Below are positions 1 through 13,896 of a stretch of DNA of 45,226 bases, in pieces. The translations under genes were made by a program, and so were the position numbers. The DNA is from Streptomyces phyllanthi. GTDB lineage: Bacteria > Actinomycetota > Actinomycetes > Streptomycetales > Streptomycetaceae. The stretch's first letter is position 1. Every line of letters starts with the position of its first letter. The stretch is from positions 1 to 45,226 of the forward strand of contig NZ_VJZE01000019.1 in NCBI RefSeq assembly GCF_009377205.1, in the 5' to 3' direction. The notes under the pieces were generated by a model. That model did not search any database, was not told the DNA's origin, and saw nothing but the letters and a program-made list of their open reading frames with translations.

Positions 1-82
1 CAAGCCGGAAGTATGCCTCCCGCTCCTGGACCAGCTTCCTGGGTCCCTGCGGCCTCCGGTCCTCCCGGATCTTGAAGTCCAT
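1..82 (-). CDS. IS30-family transposase, N-terminal fragment (3' end outside window)
   Basis: Only the first 27 codons are visible, starting at the ATG at 82-80 and leaving the window in frame. The peptide begins MDFKIREDRRPQGPRKL and continues VQEREAYFRL. The block RKLVxEREAYFRL is characteristic of the N-terminus of streptomycete IS30 transposases, ahead of the helix-turn-helix that recognises the terminal repeats. The DDE catalytic domain is not visible, so whether the element is intact is unknown. Identification rests on a short but distinctive block. Confidence 0.65.
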   Translation of the reverse strand, partial: MDFKIREDRRPQGPRKLVQEREAYFRL

Positions 83-125
83 TGCCACCCCTGAACTGGG
101 GTGTTGCAACGACCACTAGAACCTA
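1..125 (-). mobile_element. End of an IS30-family insertion sequence (partial, runs off the window)
   Basis: The transposase start (80-82) is preceded, around 98-125, by a segment containing GGTGTTGCAACGACCACTAG, which resembles the terminal repeats of actinomycete IS30 elements as I remember them. The rest of the element lies to the left of the window, so the second repeat and the target duplication cannot be seen. The boundary near 125 is approximate. The IS end lies just beyond the C-terminal coding end of a broken NUDIX gene, so it may have inserted into or next to that gene. Confidence 0.55.
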
Positions 126-141
126 AGGATCCGGTCGGGGG

Positions 142-460
142 CCTTACTCGTGCACGCTTATAGCCGTCGGGCATGGCCGACCCTGGCACTTCGTCGCTCG
201 GGGACAAGCCCGACCTGCTTGTGTGCGGAGCTGACGATCGGTGTGCGCTCGGGGGTCAGGACGCTGCAACCACAGATGCCGATCAGAACCTTGTGGCCTG
301 GGACAGGCTCGTAGATCCACAGGCCGCCGTTGATCAGCGGGCCGGCCTTCGCCTCCCAGCCGGTCTCCTCCTGGATCTCCCGCGCGACCGTGGCCCGTTG
401 GTGCCCGGAGTTCGGCGACGCGTCGACGAGGGACGCCAACGCTGGTTGCCCGGTCGGCCC
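142..460 (-). pseudogene. NUDIX hydrolase remnant, 5'-truncated and frameshifted
   Basis: A minus-strand frame over about 158-439 contains REIQEETGWEAKAGPLI, the second half of a NUDIX box, and then WIYEPVPG, LTPERTPIV and SSAHKQVGLVPE, a typical streptomycete NUDIX C-terminal half. The first half of the box is broken: the position expected to be the metal-binding Glu before REI reads Gly. After VPERRSARV the family C-terminus continues in another frame, where 174-148 reads MPDGYKRAR. The N-terminus is missing; an in-frame stop lies at about 475, inside the tRNA terminator. One end is therefore cut off and the other frameshifted next to an IS end. It is very unlikely to be functional. Confidence 0.75.
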
Positions 461-474
461 CGGCGGTTGGTGTC

Positions 475-510
475 AAAAGACCCCCGGCCCTAGTGGACCG
501 GGGGTCTTTT
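475..510 (-). terminator. Intrinsic terminator of the tRNA-Ile transcript
   Basis: The hairpin has a perfect 13-bp stem, AAAAGACCCCCGG (475-487) with CCGGGGGTCTTTT (498-510), and a 10-nt loop. It ends in T residues on both strands. It begins 4 nt downstream of the encoded CCA of the tRNA on the minus strand. Confidence 0.85.
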
Positions 511-513
511 CGC

Positions 514-590
514 TGGTGGGGCTAACAGGATTTGAACCTGTGGCCTCATCCTTATCAGGGATGCGCTCTAACCAACTGAGCTATAGCCCC
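514..590 (-). tRNA. tRNA-Ile(GAT), CCA encoded
   Basis: Read on the minus strand, the gene starts GGGGCTATAGCTCAGTTGG at 590 and ends in AGCCCCACCA at 514. The acceptor stem is GGGGCTA with TAGCCCC, the D-loop is normal (AGCTCAGTTGGTTAGAGC) and the T-loop is GGTTCAAATCC. The anticodon GAT lies at 556-554 in a CTGATAA loop. It reads ATC/ATT isoleucine codons. A tRNA-Ile downstream of gyrA is usual in actinomycetes. The tRNA-Ala that often follows it is not seen between here and the left edge, where the IS30 end and NUDIX debris lie instead. Confidence 0.97.
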
Positions 591-630
591 GCCGCGCTGT
601 GCGGTATGTGTCCCGCGCGCTGACTCCTGA

Positions 631-659
631 AGGTTAGCGCACGACCTGGGCAGTCCCAA
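631..659 (-). promoter_or_regulatory. Likely promoter of tRNA-Ile
   Basis: On the minus strand TTGGGA (659-654) is followed after 17 nt by TAACCT (636-631), a reasonable match to the housekeeping sigma-70 consensus. The expected start is near 625, giving a leader of about 35 nt before the tRNA. Confidence 0.5.
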
Positions 660-754
660 AATCGATAGTCGGCGTGGACCGACAGTGCGTACGGGATGCC
701 CGCCTAAGCGGCCCGGAGACGGAGCCAACAAACCCGGCCTCCCCGGCGCCCCTG

Positions 755-1552
755 CTACTCGTCCTCGGCCAGCGTCAGCTCCACGCCACCCACGAAGCCC
801 GCGGAGAGGTTGTAGATGAAGGCGCCGAGCGTCGCGAGTGCCGTCGCGAGGACGACGTCGATGACCGCGATGACCGAGGCGAAGATCAGGACGTTCGGAA
901 GGGACAGGAACGCCTGGAGGTCGAAGCCGTTCGACTCGTTCGAGCCCGTCGCCTCGGAGATGGTGCCGCCGACCGTAGTGAAGACGCCCATCGCGTCCAT
1001 GACCATCCACAGCACCGCCGACGCGACGATCGTGCAGATGCCGAGCGCGATGGAGAGCAGGAAGCTGACCTTCATCACCGACCACGGGTCGGCCTTGGCC
1101 ACCCGCAGGCGTGCCTTCCGGGTGCGTGGCACCGTACGCGCGCCGGTACGTGGACGGCGTACCCCACTGGCGGGAGCGCCCGCCGGAGCCCCCTGACCCG
1201 CCGCGGCAGGACCGGCGGGGCCACCCGAGGCGGGCTGGTAGGCCTGCGGCGGGTGGTACGGGCCGGCCGGCTGCTGCGGCTGCCGCTCCCCGGGCAGCGG
1301 GGAGCCGGACGGCTGGGCGGCATGGGGCTGGGGCGCGGGCTGTGCGGCGGCGGCCGCGCCCCCCTGGGCGGCCTGGCCCGCTCCAGCCGCGTACTGCTGG
1401 GTCTGCGGACCTCTGGTGTCCGTCACAGTTCCCCCCTGGGAGTCCTGAGAGTCATGGGAGGCCGTGGAGTCCGCGGCGGAGCCACGGTCCCCGTCCGTTT
1501 CCGTACCGGTCGTTTCCGTACCGGTCGATCCGGGGCCCGTGGCTCCGCTCAC
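755..1552 (-). CDS. DUF3566 membrane protein downstream of gyrA
   Basis: The protein has 265 residues. The first 140 or so are low-complexity, rich in Gly, Ala, Gln, Pro and Thr, and include a short tandem TGTET repeat near the start. The C-terminal third is the conserved DUF3566 part: DPWSVMKVSFLLSIALGICT leads into a first membrane segment, and a second segment follows around VLIFASVIAVIDVVLATALA, ending in an acidic EDE tail. The GTG start at 1552 follows GAGGAG at a good distance, 18 bp after the gyrA stop, so it is probably co-transcribed with gyrA. The equivalent gene follows gyrA in mycobacteria (Rv0007). Function is not established; location is inner membrane. Confidence 0.85.
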   Translation of the reverse strand: MSGATGPGSTGTETTGTETDGDRGSAADSTASHDSQDSQGGTVTDTRGPQTQQYAAGAGQAAQGGAAAAAQPAPQPHAAQPSGSPLPGERQPQQPAGPYHPPQAYQPASGGPAGPAAAGQGAPAGAPASGVRRPRTGARTVPRTRKARLRVAKADPWSVMKVSFLLSIALGICTIVASAVLWMVMDAMGVFTTVGGTISEATGSNESNGFDLQAFLSLPNVLIFASVIAVIDVVLATALATLGAFIYNLSAGFVGGVELTLAEDE

Positions 1553-1570
1553 GATGACTCACTCCTCGCG

Positions 1571-4165
<2,595 letters not shown>

Positions 4166-4207
4166 TGCTGGTGAAGATCCTTCCTGGTGCGGTCAGCTGA
4201 GACCGAC

Positions 4208-6717
<2,510 letters not shown>

Positions 6718-7275
6718 TTACCCGTACGTGTCTCCGGGACCCGTGCTCCCGGGTGCGCGCAGCGGACCGAACCGGCGGGCGGGGCCTCCGGGGCCGTTCA
6801 CCCTGAGCAGCCGCACGGTGCCATGGCCGAGGTCCTCGTTGAGGCGGGCGACCAGTTGGGGCGCCAGCAGGCGCAGGTTCGTCGCCCAGGCCGTGGAGTC
6901 GCACCGCACGCTCAGGGTCCGCTCGTCCTCGTCGTACTTCTCCGGTACGCAGTGCTTGGCCACGTCCTCGCCGACGATCTGCGGCCAGCGGCCCATGACA
7001 CCGCCGACAGCGGCCGGTGTCTCCCAGCCGCGCTCGGTGATCAGGCGGTTGATGGCGGAACCGAGCGCCATCGGGTCACGGCCGTCGGCGCGGGCGCCGG
7101 AGCGCAGTCCGCCACCGCGCCGGGCCTGCTTCTTCTGCTGAGCGGCATCCCCCCGCGCGCGTGCCGCCTCTTTCGCGGCCCTGAGCGCTACGCGCGCGAG
7201 GTCCACGCCGGAGGGTTCGGGGATCCTCCGGGGCGCGGGCTCCGGTGCGTCCGGGGCGGGTCCGTCGGTGCTCAT
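6718..7275 (-). CDS. DUF721 (DciA-like) protein next to recF
   Basis: The protein has 185 residues. A charged Ala/Arg/Lys-rich N-terminal half ([20 protein letters not shown]) precedes the DUF721 core: [36 protein letters not shown] and [23 protein letters not shown]721 includes DciA, the replicative-helicase operator used by bacteria without DnaC or DnaI, and the fold resembles the DnaA N-terminal domain. The start codon overlaps the recF stop by 4 bp (ATGA), so the two are translationally coupled. Position next to recF, dnaN and dnaA supports a role in loading DnaB, but that is inferred from the family. Confidence 0.85.
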   Translation of the reverse strand: MSTDGPAPDAPEPAPRRIPEPSGVDLARVALRAAKEAARARGDAAQQKKQARRGGGLRSGARADGRDPMALGSAINRLITERGWETPAAVGGVMGRWPQIVGEDVAKHCVPEKYDEDERTLSVRCDSTAWATNLRLLAPQLVARLNEDLGHGTVRLLRVNGPGGPARRFGPLRAPGSTGPGDTYG

Positions 7276-8396
7276 ACGCGCTCCACAGTGCCGTCCGACA
7301 CGGCGTACCGCGTCCCTGTCAGTACGTCCGGTACGTCGTCGTCGACCGCCGCGGTGACCAGCACCTGCTCCCCCGGGGCGACGATCTCCGCGAGCCGCTC
7401 CCTCCTACGGGTGTCCAGCTCGGCGAACACGTCGTCCAGGACGAGCACCGGCTCGTTGCCCTCGGCCCGCAGCAGGTCGTACGAGGCGAGCCGCAGCGCC
7501 AGGGCGTACGACCAGGACTCGCCGTGGGACGCGTATCCCTTGGCGGGCAGCTGACCGAGCTTGAGAACCAGATCGTCCCGATGGGGCCCGACAAGGGTGA
7601 CGCCCCGCTCGATCTCCTGTTTACGGGCCTCGGCGAGGGCGGCCGTCAACTGCTCGTAGAGGGCCTCGCGTGTGTGGGCCTCTCCGGGCGCGGACGACTT
7701 GTACTCCAGGGCGACCGGGCCGCCGCCGGGGGCGAGCTGCTCGTACGCCTTGTCGGTCAGCGGCTGGAGCGCGGCCACCAGGTCGAGGCGCTGGGCGAGC
7801 AGTTCGGCGCCCGCGCGCGCGAGGTGCTGGTCCCATACGTCGAGCGTGGACAGGTCCGCCCCCGTCCGGCCGCCGTGGCGACGGGCCAGGGCGGCGGTCT
7901 TGAGGAGGGTGTTGCGCTGCTTGAGGACCCGGTCGTAGTCGGAGCGGACGCCCGCCATGCGTGGGGAACGTGCGGTGATCATCTCGTCGAGGAAGCGGCG
8001 CCGCTCACCGGGGTCGCCCTTGACCAGGGCGAGATCCTCGGGCGCGAACAGCACGGTCCGTACGATGCCGAGCACATCACGGGGTCTGACCTGCGAGGAC
8101 CTGTTGATGCGGGCGCGGTTGGCCTTTCCGGGGTTCAGCTCCAGCTCGACCAGTTGCTGACGGTCGCCCTGCCTCACCTGTGCCCGGATGATCGCGCGCT
8201 CGGCGCCCATGCGGACCAGGGGCGCGTCCGACGCCACCCGGTGGCTGCCGAGGGTCGCGAGATAACCGATCGCCTCGACCAGGTTCGTCTTGCCCTGCCC
8301 GTTGGGGCCGACGAACGCGGTGACGCCCGGGTCGAGCGGGACCTCGACCCGGGCGTACGAGCGGAAGTCGGCCAGCGACAGGTGCGTGACGTGCAT
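7272..8396 (-). CDS. recF: DNA replication/repair protein RecF
   Basis: The protein has 374 residues and is an SMC-like ATPase that helps load RecA at single-stranded gaps. Walker A is GPNGQGKTN near residue 30, the ABC-type signature is [18 protein letters not shown], and Walker B is [14 protein letters not shown]. The chosen ATG at 8396 begins [14 protein letters not shown], the usual RecF N-terminus, and has GGGGGAGG upstream. An upstream in-frame extension to 8534 has unrelated composition and is rejected. The stop overlaps the start of the DUF721 gene. Confidence 0.97.
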   Translation of the reverse strand: MHVTHLSLADFRSYARVEVPLDPGVTAFVGPNGQGKTNLVEAIGYLATLGSHRVASDAPLVRMGAERAIIRAQVRQGDRQQLVELELNPGKANRARINRSSQVRPRDVLGIVRTVLFAPEDLALVKGDPGERRRFLDEMITARSPRMAGVRSDYDRVLKQRNTLLKTAALARRHGGRTGADLSTLDVWDQHLARAGAELLAQRLDLVAALQPLTDKAYEQLAPGGGPVALEYKSSAPGEAHTREALYEQLTAALAEARKQEIERGVTLVGPHRDDLVLKLGQLPAKGYASHGESWSYALALRLASYDLLRAEGNEPVLVLDDVFAELDTRRRERLAEIVAPGEQVLVTAAVDDDVPDVLTGTRYAVSDGTVERV

Positions 8397-8490
8397 GGTC
8401 GGGTGCCGACCTCCCCCAACGTGGTGCGTGCGCGGCCCCGGCTGACCGGTCCGCCGTGGCTTTCGGGTTTTCCCCCGGCCGTCCACGGCT

Positions 8491-8499
8491 TGTGGACAA
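8491..8499 (-). other. Consensus DnaA box between gnd and recF
   Basis: TGTGGACAA is the reverse complement of TTGTCCACA, the preferred streptomycete DnaA box. It lies in the 152-bp gap between gnd and recF, more than 2 kb from oriC. A second, weaker TGTGGACTA lies near 8538. Confidence 0.6.
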
Positions 8500-8548
8500 C
8501 CGGGCTGTTCCTGGGGGTGCCATGACGGTGTCACCCCCAGGCTGTGGA

Positions 8549-9424
8549 CTACTTCTTCTCGACCGCGTGGCCGCCGAACTGGTTCCGCAGCGCCGCGATC
8601 ATCTTCATCTGTGGGGAGTCGTCCTGCCGCGAGGCGAACCGCGCGAACAGCGACGCGGTGATCGCCGGCAGCGGGACGGCGTGATCGATGGCGGCTTCCA
8701 CAGTCCAGCGGCCCTCGCCGGAATCCTGTGCATAACCGCGCAGCTTCTCCAGGTGCTCGTCCTCGTCGAGGGCGTTGACCGCCAGGTCCAGCAGCCAGGA
8801 GCGGATGACCGTCCCCTCCTGCCAGGAGCGGAAGACCTCGCGTACGTCCGTCACGGAGTCGACCTTCTCCAGCAGCTCCCAGCCCTCGGCGTACGCCTGC
8901 ATCATGGCGTACTCGATGCCGTTGTGGACCATCTTCGCGAAGTGCCCGGCGCCCACCTTGCCCGCGTGCACCGCGCCGGAGGCGCCCTCCGGCTTGAGCG
9001 CGTCGAAGACGGGCTGCACCTTGGCGACGTTCTCGGCGTCACCGCCGTACATCAGCGCGTAGCCGTTCTGCAGCCCCCAGACACCGCCCGAGACACCGCA
9101 GTCGACGAAGCCGATGCCCTTGGCCGCCAGCTCCTCCGCGTGCTTCTCGTCGTCCGTCCAGCGCGAGTTGCCGCCGTCCACCACGACGTCACCGGGCTCC
9201 AGGAGCTCGGCCAGATCGTCGATCGTCGACTGGGTCGGGGCACCGGCCGGGACCATCACCCACACCACGCGCGGGCCCTCGAGCTTGCCCACAAGCTCTT
9301 CGAGGCTGTGGACATCGGCGAGGTCCGGGTTGCGGTCGTATCCGATCACGGTGTGGCCTGCGCGGCGTATTCGCTCGCGCATGTTGCCGCCCATCTTGCC
9401 GAGGCCGACGAGACCGAGCTCCAT
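8549..9424 (-). CDS. gnd: 6-phosphogluconate dehydrogenase, decarboxylating (short form)
   Basis: The enzyme oxidises 6-phosphogluconate to ribulose 5-phosphate and CO2 with reduction of NAD(P)+, in the pentose phosphate pathway. The N-terminal Rossmann motif is [12 protein letters not shown]. Substrate motifs follow: [39 protein letters not shown] and the catalytic-lysine region [20 protein letters not shown]. At 291 residues it belongs to the short form of about 300 residues rather than the 470-residue enterobacterial form. Members of the short class are often NAD-preferring, which cannot be read reliably here. It sits between dnaN and recF, a conserved placement in Streptomyces with no obvious functional link to replication. 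Confidence 0.92.
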   Translation of the reverse strand: MELGLVGLGKMGGNMRERIRRAGHTVIGYDRNPDLADVHSLEELVGKLEGPRVVWVMVPAGAPTQSTIDDLAELLEPGDVVVDGGNSRWTDDEKHAEELAAKGIGFVDCGVSGGVWGLQNGYALMYGGDAENVAKVQPVFDALKPEGASGAVHAGKVGAGHFAKMVHNGIEYAMMQAYAEGWELLEKVDSVTDVREVFRSWQEGTVIRSWLLDLAVNALDEDEHLEKLRGYAQDSGEGRWTVEAAIDHAVPLPAITASLFARFASRQDDSPQMKMIAALRNQFGGHAVEKK

Positions 9425-9555
9425 CAGTTGTTCCTTAGGTTGCGACGTGGCATGAGGGCACCTTCGTACCCGCGTACGAGCCTAAACCCGGACGCTCATG
9501 CACATCTGTGGGCATAGGCGCTCAGCCGTATGCCCCGACCTGCGGCTTCGCCCTG

Positions 9556-9578
9556 GGGCCCGGTGATCCACCGGGCCC
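9556..9578 (-). terminator. Hairpin downstream of dnaN
   Basis: GGGCCCGGTG (9556-9565) pairs perfectly with CACCGGGCCC (9569-9578) across a 3-nt loop, 54 bp after the dnaN stop on the minus strand. There is no clear T tract, as is common for streptomycete terminators. Confidence 0.6.
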
Positions 9579-9631
9579 GTCCGGCACTGTGGACAGCGGT
9601 CATGGCGCCTGTCGCCCAGCCGCTCGAGCGG

Positions 9632-10762
9632 TCAGCCGCTGAGGCGCACCGGCATGATCAGGTACTTGTAGGCCTCGTCCGCCTCGGCGTCGACCGCGGG
9701 CTTGCCACTGAGCAGCGCCGGCTTCGTGGACGTCGTGAAGGACAGCTGGGCCACCGGGGAGTCGATGGCGCTCAGGCCGTCCAGGAGGAACGTCGGGTTG
9801 AAGGCGATCGAGATCTCGTCGCCCTCCAGATCGGCGTCCACCCTTTCCACAGCCTGTGCGTCGTCGCTGGAGCCGGCCTCCAGGATGAGCACGCCCTTCT
9901 CGAAGCTGAGCCGCACCGGGGTGTTCCGCTCGGCGACCAGGGCCACGCGCTTGACGGCTTCCACGAAGGGGGCGGTCTCGATCACGGCCACGCTGTTGAA
10001 CTCCGTCGGGAACAGCGTGCGGTACTTCGGGAGGTCACCCTCCAGCAGGCGCGTCGTCGTACGGCGGCCCGCGCCCTCGAAGCCGATCAGGCCCTCGCCC
10101 GAGCCCGAGCCGGACAGCGCCAGCGTCACGCTGTCGCCGCTGGTGAGCGCCTTGGCGGTGTCCAGGAGCGTCTTGGCGGGCACCAGGGCGACCGCGGACG
10201 CGTCCGGGTTCTCCGGCTTCCACAGGAACTCGCGGACCGCGAAGCGGTAGCGGTCGGTGGACGCCAGCGTGACCGTGTCGCCCTCGATCTCGATACGGAC
10301 ACCGGTGAGGACGGGCAGCGTGTCGTCGCGCCCGGCAGCGATGGCCACCTGGGCGGCGGCGGAGGCGAAGACCTCGCCGGGGACCGTGCCCGTCGCGTTC
10401 GGCATCTGCGGCAGCGCCGGGTACTCCTCCACAGGCAGTGTGTGGAGTGTGAACCGCGAGGAGCCGCAGACCACCGTCGCCCGTACACCGTCTGTGGAAA
10501 TCTCCACCGGGCGGTTGGGGAGGGCTCGGCAGATGTCCGCGAGGAGGCGGCCGGAGACGAGGACGGTGCCCTCCTCCTCGACCTCCGCCTCCACCGACAC
10601 GCGCGCGGAGACCTCGTAGTCGAAGCTGGACAGGCTCAGCTGGCCGTCCTCGGCCTTCAGAAGGAGGCCGGCGAGGACAGGTGCCGGCGGACGGGCCGGG
10701 AGGCTGCGCGCTGCCCAGGCCACTGCCTCCGCGAGTACGTCGCGTTCCACCCGGATCTTCAC
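9632..10762 (-). CDS. dnaN: DNA polymerase III beta sliding clamp
   Basis: The protein has 376 residues and forms the ring-shaped dimer that tethers the replicative polymerase to DNA. It shows the three-domain clamp pattern: VKIRVERDVLAEAVAWAARS at the N-terminus, LPVLTGVRIEIEGDTVTLAS in the second domain, and the C-terminal YKYLIMPVRLSG, whose MPVR forms part of the protein-binding pocket. The GTG at 10762 is chosen because CAGGAGG lies 9 nt upstream and the length matches the family. An in-frame extension to 10873 is Gln/Arg/Glu-rich and unlike other clamps. The gene is separated from dnaA by oriC, the usual streptomycete layout. Confidence 0.97.
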   Translation of the reverse strand: MKIRVERDVLAEAVAWAARSLPARPPAPVLAGLLLKAEDGQLSLSSFDYEVSARVSVEAEVEEEGTVLVSGRLLADICRALPNRPVEISTDGVRATVVCGSSRFTLHTLPVEEYPALPQMPNATGTVPGEVFASAAAQVAIAAGRDDTLPVLTGVRIEIEGDTVTLASTDRYRFAVREFLWKPENPDASAVALVPAKTLLDTAKALTSGDSVTLALSGSGSGEGLIGFEGAGRRTTTRLLEGDLPKYRTLFPTEFNSVAVIETAPFVEAVKRVALVAERNTPVRLSFEKGVLILEAGSSDDAQAVERVDADLEGDEISIAFNPTFLLDGLSAIDSPVAQLSFTTSTKPALLSGKPAVDAEADEAYKYLIMPVRLSG

Positions 10763-11602
10763 TGTTGCCGCCTCCTGCTGTTGCCGGCGCTTCTCGGCCT
10801 GCCTGGCTTCGTCGTCTGACTCGGTGTCCTCAGCCCCTGTGAGGGGAAGGACGCCGGGAACAGTCTGACGCACCCCACTGACAGTAAGTGCCTCTCGGGG
10901 TCAAGTCGTGATGAGGGGCAGCCGGGCGCCGGAGAGCGAGTTGTGCACAGGGCCCCCTTCGAAACGAATTCCCAGCTCTCTCTAGTTGGGAGTAGTAGTA
11001 GGGCCTGTGGAAACCGTGGATAACCGCGTTTGAGCAGCTCAGGGCGGAGATTTTGTCCACGGGTCCTGTGGGTGGCGGCAGTGGACAACCCGGTGTCTCT
11101 GTGGAGAACAGAAAGTTCTGCACATCCCGTGCACAGCTCCGGGCCACTTCTCCCCAGCGGCGTCCCCAGGTTTACCCACCTTGCCCACAGCCCAACCCGG
11201 CAGCTTCATGTGACGCCTTTCACTCGACGCGGTGAGAAGGCGCGCGGCGTTGCCGAACAGTGGACAGGCATGTGGAGAAGCCGGAGCTCACTGGGGACAA
11301 CCTGCCACAGCCTGTGGGTTGTCGGTGGACAACTCCGTGCACAGCCTGTGGATCATCTCGTCGTCCACAGTCTGTGGAGATCTTCCGTCCACGAATCCAC
11401 AAGTCCCTGACCTCGCATGATGGTTGCTCACAGGTGGCCCCTGTGGACATGATCTGCATAACTTCCCGGTCCCCAGGGTGTGGACGGGAGAAAGTCCCCA
11501 GATCTGTGGAGAGTGGCCGTAACGCCACGCATATTCGAACAGCCGTTGGCGGGGAGGGGGTACGCAACCACGACGGTGGTCCGTCGGTGTGCGTCGGGAG
11601 CA

Positions 11603-11652
11603 GCGGTGGGCGCCTGTGGCCAGGCGGTGGGCGATGGACGGTAGGCGGTGGG
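11603..11652 (+). repeat. Three copies of GCGGTGGG at exactly 21-bp spacing
   Basis: GCGGTGGG occurs at 11603, 11624 and 11645. The last two copies are longer matches (AGGCGGTGGG). A 21-bp period is two helical turns, so all three copies face the same side of the DNA. They lie between the last DnaA box and the dnaA terminator. The function is unknown. Confidence 0.6.
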
Positions 11653-11674
11653 TGCTTTTCCGAGCCCTACGGGA

Positions 11675-11722
11675 ACGCCGAAGGCGCCCTCGGGAAGCTC
11701 GTCCCGGGGGCGCCCTCGGCGG
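11675..11722 (-). terminator. Probable dnaA terminator
   Basis: A long imperfect hairpin pairs the segment around CGCCGAAGGCGCCCTCGGGA with TCCCGGGGGCGCCCTCGGCG, just after the dnaA stop. It separates dnaA transcription from oriC. Confidence 0.6.
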
Positions 11723-11738
11723 CGTACGGCGTGGGTCG

Positions 11739-13724
11739 TCAGCCGTTCTTGATGCGGTTCGTGAGCTCGGTGACCTGGTTGTAGATCGAGCGGCGCTCGG
11801 CCATCAGGGCCCGGATCTTGCGATCGGCGTGCATGACGGTCGTGTGGTCGCGGTTGCCGAACTGGGCGCCGATCTTCGGCAGCGACAGGTCGGTCAGCTC
11901 GCGGCACAGGTACATGGCGATCTGCCGGGCGGTCACCAGGGCGCGGCCGCGCGAGGTGCCGCACAGGTCCTCCACCGTCAGACCGAAGTAGTCGGCGGTG
12001 GCGGCCATGATGGCGGTCGCGGTGATCTCGGGTGCCGCGTTCTCGCCGCCCGGGATCAGGTCCTTGAGGACGATCTCGGTCAGTCCGAGGTCCACCGGCT
12101 GGCGGTTGAGCGACGCGAAGGCGGTCACCCGGATCAGAGCGCCCTCCAGCTCGCGGATGTTGCGCGAGATACGGGAGGCGATGAACTCCAGGACCTCCGG
12201 AGGGGCGTTGAGCTGCTCCTGCACCGCCTTCTTGCGGAGGATCGCGATACGCGTCTCCAGCTCGGGCGGCTGGACGTCGGTGATCAGGCCCCACTCGAAA
12301 CGGTTCCGCAGCCGGTCCTCCAGGGTCACCAGCTGCTTGGGCGGCCGGTCGCTGGACAGGACGATCTGCTTGTTGGCGTTGTGGAGCGTGTTGAACGTGT
12401 GGAAGAACTCCTCCTGCGTCGACTCCTTGTCCGCCAGGAACTGGATGTCGTCGACGAGGAGGATGTCCATCTCCCGGTAGCGCTTGCGGAAGCTGTCGCC
12501 CTTGCCGTCGCGGATGGAGTTGATGAACTCGTTGGTGAACTCCTCGGAGCTCACGTAGCGCACGCGCGTGCCCGGGTAGAGGCTGCGCGCGTAGTGCCCG
12601 ATCGCGTGCAGCAGGTGCGTCTTGCCGAGCCCGGACTCCCCATAGATGAAGAGGGGGTTGTACGCCTTGGCCGGCGCCTCGGCGACGGCCACCGCGGCCG
12701 CGTGCGCGAAGCGGTTGGAGGCACCGATGACGAACGTGTCGAAGAGGTACTTCGGGTTCAGCCGTGCCGTGGGCTCGCCCGGGCCCGTCGCCGGCGCGGG
12801 CTGCGCGGCCAGTGGGCCGGGGGCGCCACTGGGGGCGGGCAGGTTCGAGCCCACGGGCCCGCCGCGGTGCACGTGTCCCGAGCCCGGAGGGGGATCGGGC
12901 AGCTCACGGCGGTCGGGGCGCTGATCGTAGTCGCCGCCGTGCCGGTCGTAGTCGGCACCGTGACGGTCGTAGTCAGGGCGGGCCTGGTCGTAGTCGGCGC
13001 GCGTGACGTCGTACTCGGGCCCCTGCTCGTACGACGGCCGCTCCATGGGCTGCGGGCGGTAGTCCTGCGAGGGCGAGGCATACGGGTCGCGCTCCGGGAA
13101 GCCCAGTCGTTGCTGGTGCCAGCCGTAGTCGTCCTGGGGCTGCCTCGGCCAGGCGCCGGGCTCGGGGCGCTGGTAGTCCGACGGGTAGGCGGGGCGGACG
13201 GTCGGGAGCTGCTCCGTACGCGGGTGCGGCAGCTGGTCGCCGGGGCCGCCGGGGACCTGGTCGGAACGGCCGGGCGCCCGGCCGTCGGAGCGATGGCGCC
13301 CGTAGCCCTCGTACGGAGCCCGGGGCCAGCTGTCGTAGGGGTCCGCCCCCTGGCTGTCGTAGCTGTCCCGGTTCTGGGCCGGTACGGACGGGAGCTCGGG
13401 CTCGTCATAACGGGGCGCGGGCGCCGGCGGCGGGGCGGGAGCCTCGCCGACCGAGTTGTCGACGGTGATCGCGATACGGATCGGGCGGCCGCACTCCCGG
13501 CTCAGGGTCTCGCTGACGACGGGAGCCAGACGGCCTTCCAGTACGCCCTTGGCGAACTCGTTCGGGACGGCGAGCAGCGCCGTGTCCGCGACCAGCGCGA
13601 GGGGCTGGCAGCGCCTGATCCAGCGTTCGTCCTTGGCCTCGACACCCTGCCCGCGGCCCTCACCGAGAAGCTGCTCCACTACTCGTGGCCACACTGCGGC
13701 AAGATCGGCAGGTAGGTCAGCCAC
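11739..13724 (-). CDS. dnaA: Chromosomal replication initiator protein DnaA
   Basis: The protein has 661 residues, longer than most DnaA proteins, as is usual in Streptomyces because domain II is expanded. Domain I is about residues 1-95. Domain II, about 100-320, is Pro/Arg/Tyr/Asp-rich and includes a run of DYDRHGA-like heptads. The AAA+ domain III has Walker [10 protein letters not shown] near residue 365 and Walker [11 protein letters not shown]. Domain IV carries the box-recognition signature [15 protein letters not shown]. The GTG at 13724 gives the conserved start [15 protein letters not shown], although its ribosome site is weak. It reads toward oriC. DnaA boxes upstream suggest autoregulation. 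Confidence 0.98.
   Translation of the reverse strand: MADLPADLAAVWPRVVEQLLGEGRGQGVEAKDERWIRRCQPLALVADTALLAVPNEFAKGVLEGRLAPVVSETLSRECGRPIRIAITVDNSVGEAPAPPPAPAPRYDEPELPSVPAQNRDSYDSQGADPYDSWPRAPYEGYGRHRSDGRAPGRSDQVPGGPGDQLPHPRTEQLPTVRPAYPSDYQRPEPGAWPRQPQDDYGWHQQRLGFPERDPYASPSQDYRPQPMERPSYEQGPEYDVTRADYDQARPDYDRHGADYDRHGGDYDQRPDRRELPDPPPGSGHVHRGGPVGSNLPAPSGAPGPLAAQPAPATGPGEPTARLNPKYLFDTFVIGASNRFAHAAAVAVAEAPAKAYNPLFIYGESGLGKTHLLHAIGHYARSLYPGTRVRYVSSEEFTNEFINSIRDGKGDSFRKRYREMDILLVDDIQFLADKESTQEEFFHTFNTLHNANKQIVLSSDRPPKQLVTLEDRLRNRFEWGLITDVQPPELETRIAILRKKAVQEQLNAPPEVLEFIASRISRNIRELEGALIRVTAFASLNRQPVDLGLTEIVLKDLIPGGENAAPEITATAIMAATADYFGLTVEDLCGTSRGRALVTARQIAMYLCRELTDLSLPKIGAQFGNRDHTTVMHADRKIRALMAERRSIYNQVTELTNRIKNG
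12927..13021 (-). repeat. 21-bp repeat encoding DYDxxxx heptads in DnaA domain II
   Basis: The segment encodes [20 protein letters not shown] and then [11 protein letters not shown], about five units of seven residues beginning D-Y-D. At DNA level the unit is about 21 bp and contains GTCGTAGTC on the plus strand. It is low-complexity linker sequence, prone to change in copy number. Confidence 0.7.
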
Positions 13725-13896
13725 AGGGCACGCTCTCTCACGGGTCCCACGAACGTGTGGTTCTGGGACGGGTTGGGATTCGATTTGGGAGGAACTTCAG
13801 TTCCGGGCGGTCGGGCCGGCACAAGGCCGCTGGGGCATGGAGGAAAGACTCGGAGTCCAGTCACGGTAGTCAGGGCGACCGCTGCGGTTCAAGTTG

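Larger units (their letters stand above)
10763..11738. other. oriC: Chromosomal origin of replication, oriC
   Basis: The region is non-coding, between dnaN and dnaA, with about twenty 9-bp DnaA boxes of the TTGTCCACA type in both orientations. Examples are 10941 (TTGTGCACA), 11006, 11015 (TTATCCACG reversed), 11053 (TTGTCCACG), 11080, 11100, 11116, 11181, 11259, 11271, 11292, 11324, 11335, 11348, 11361 (TCGTCCACA), 11373, 11385, 11393, 11424, 11442, 11479 and 11505. They concentrate in 11250-11515. Less GC-rich stretches lie at about 10960-11000 and 11520-11540. DnaA binds and opens this DNA, and forks leave in both directions. No gene is seen inside; short open frames here have no ribosome sites or homology. 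Confidence 0.95.

Noticed and set aside
10941..11515. The repeated 9-mers as a possible CRISPR array
   Set aside because: Spacing and orientation are irregular and the unit is the DnaA box, not a 28-37 bp repeat.
10763..11600. Short open frames inside oriC
   Set aside because: They lie over the DnaA box array, have no ribosome sites and no recognisable protein sequence.
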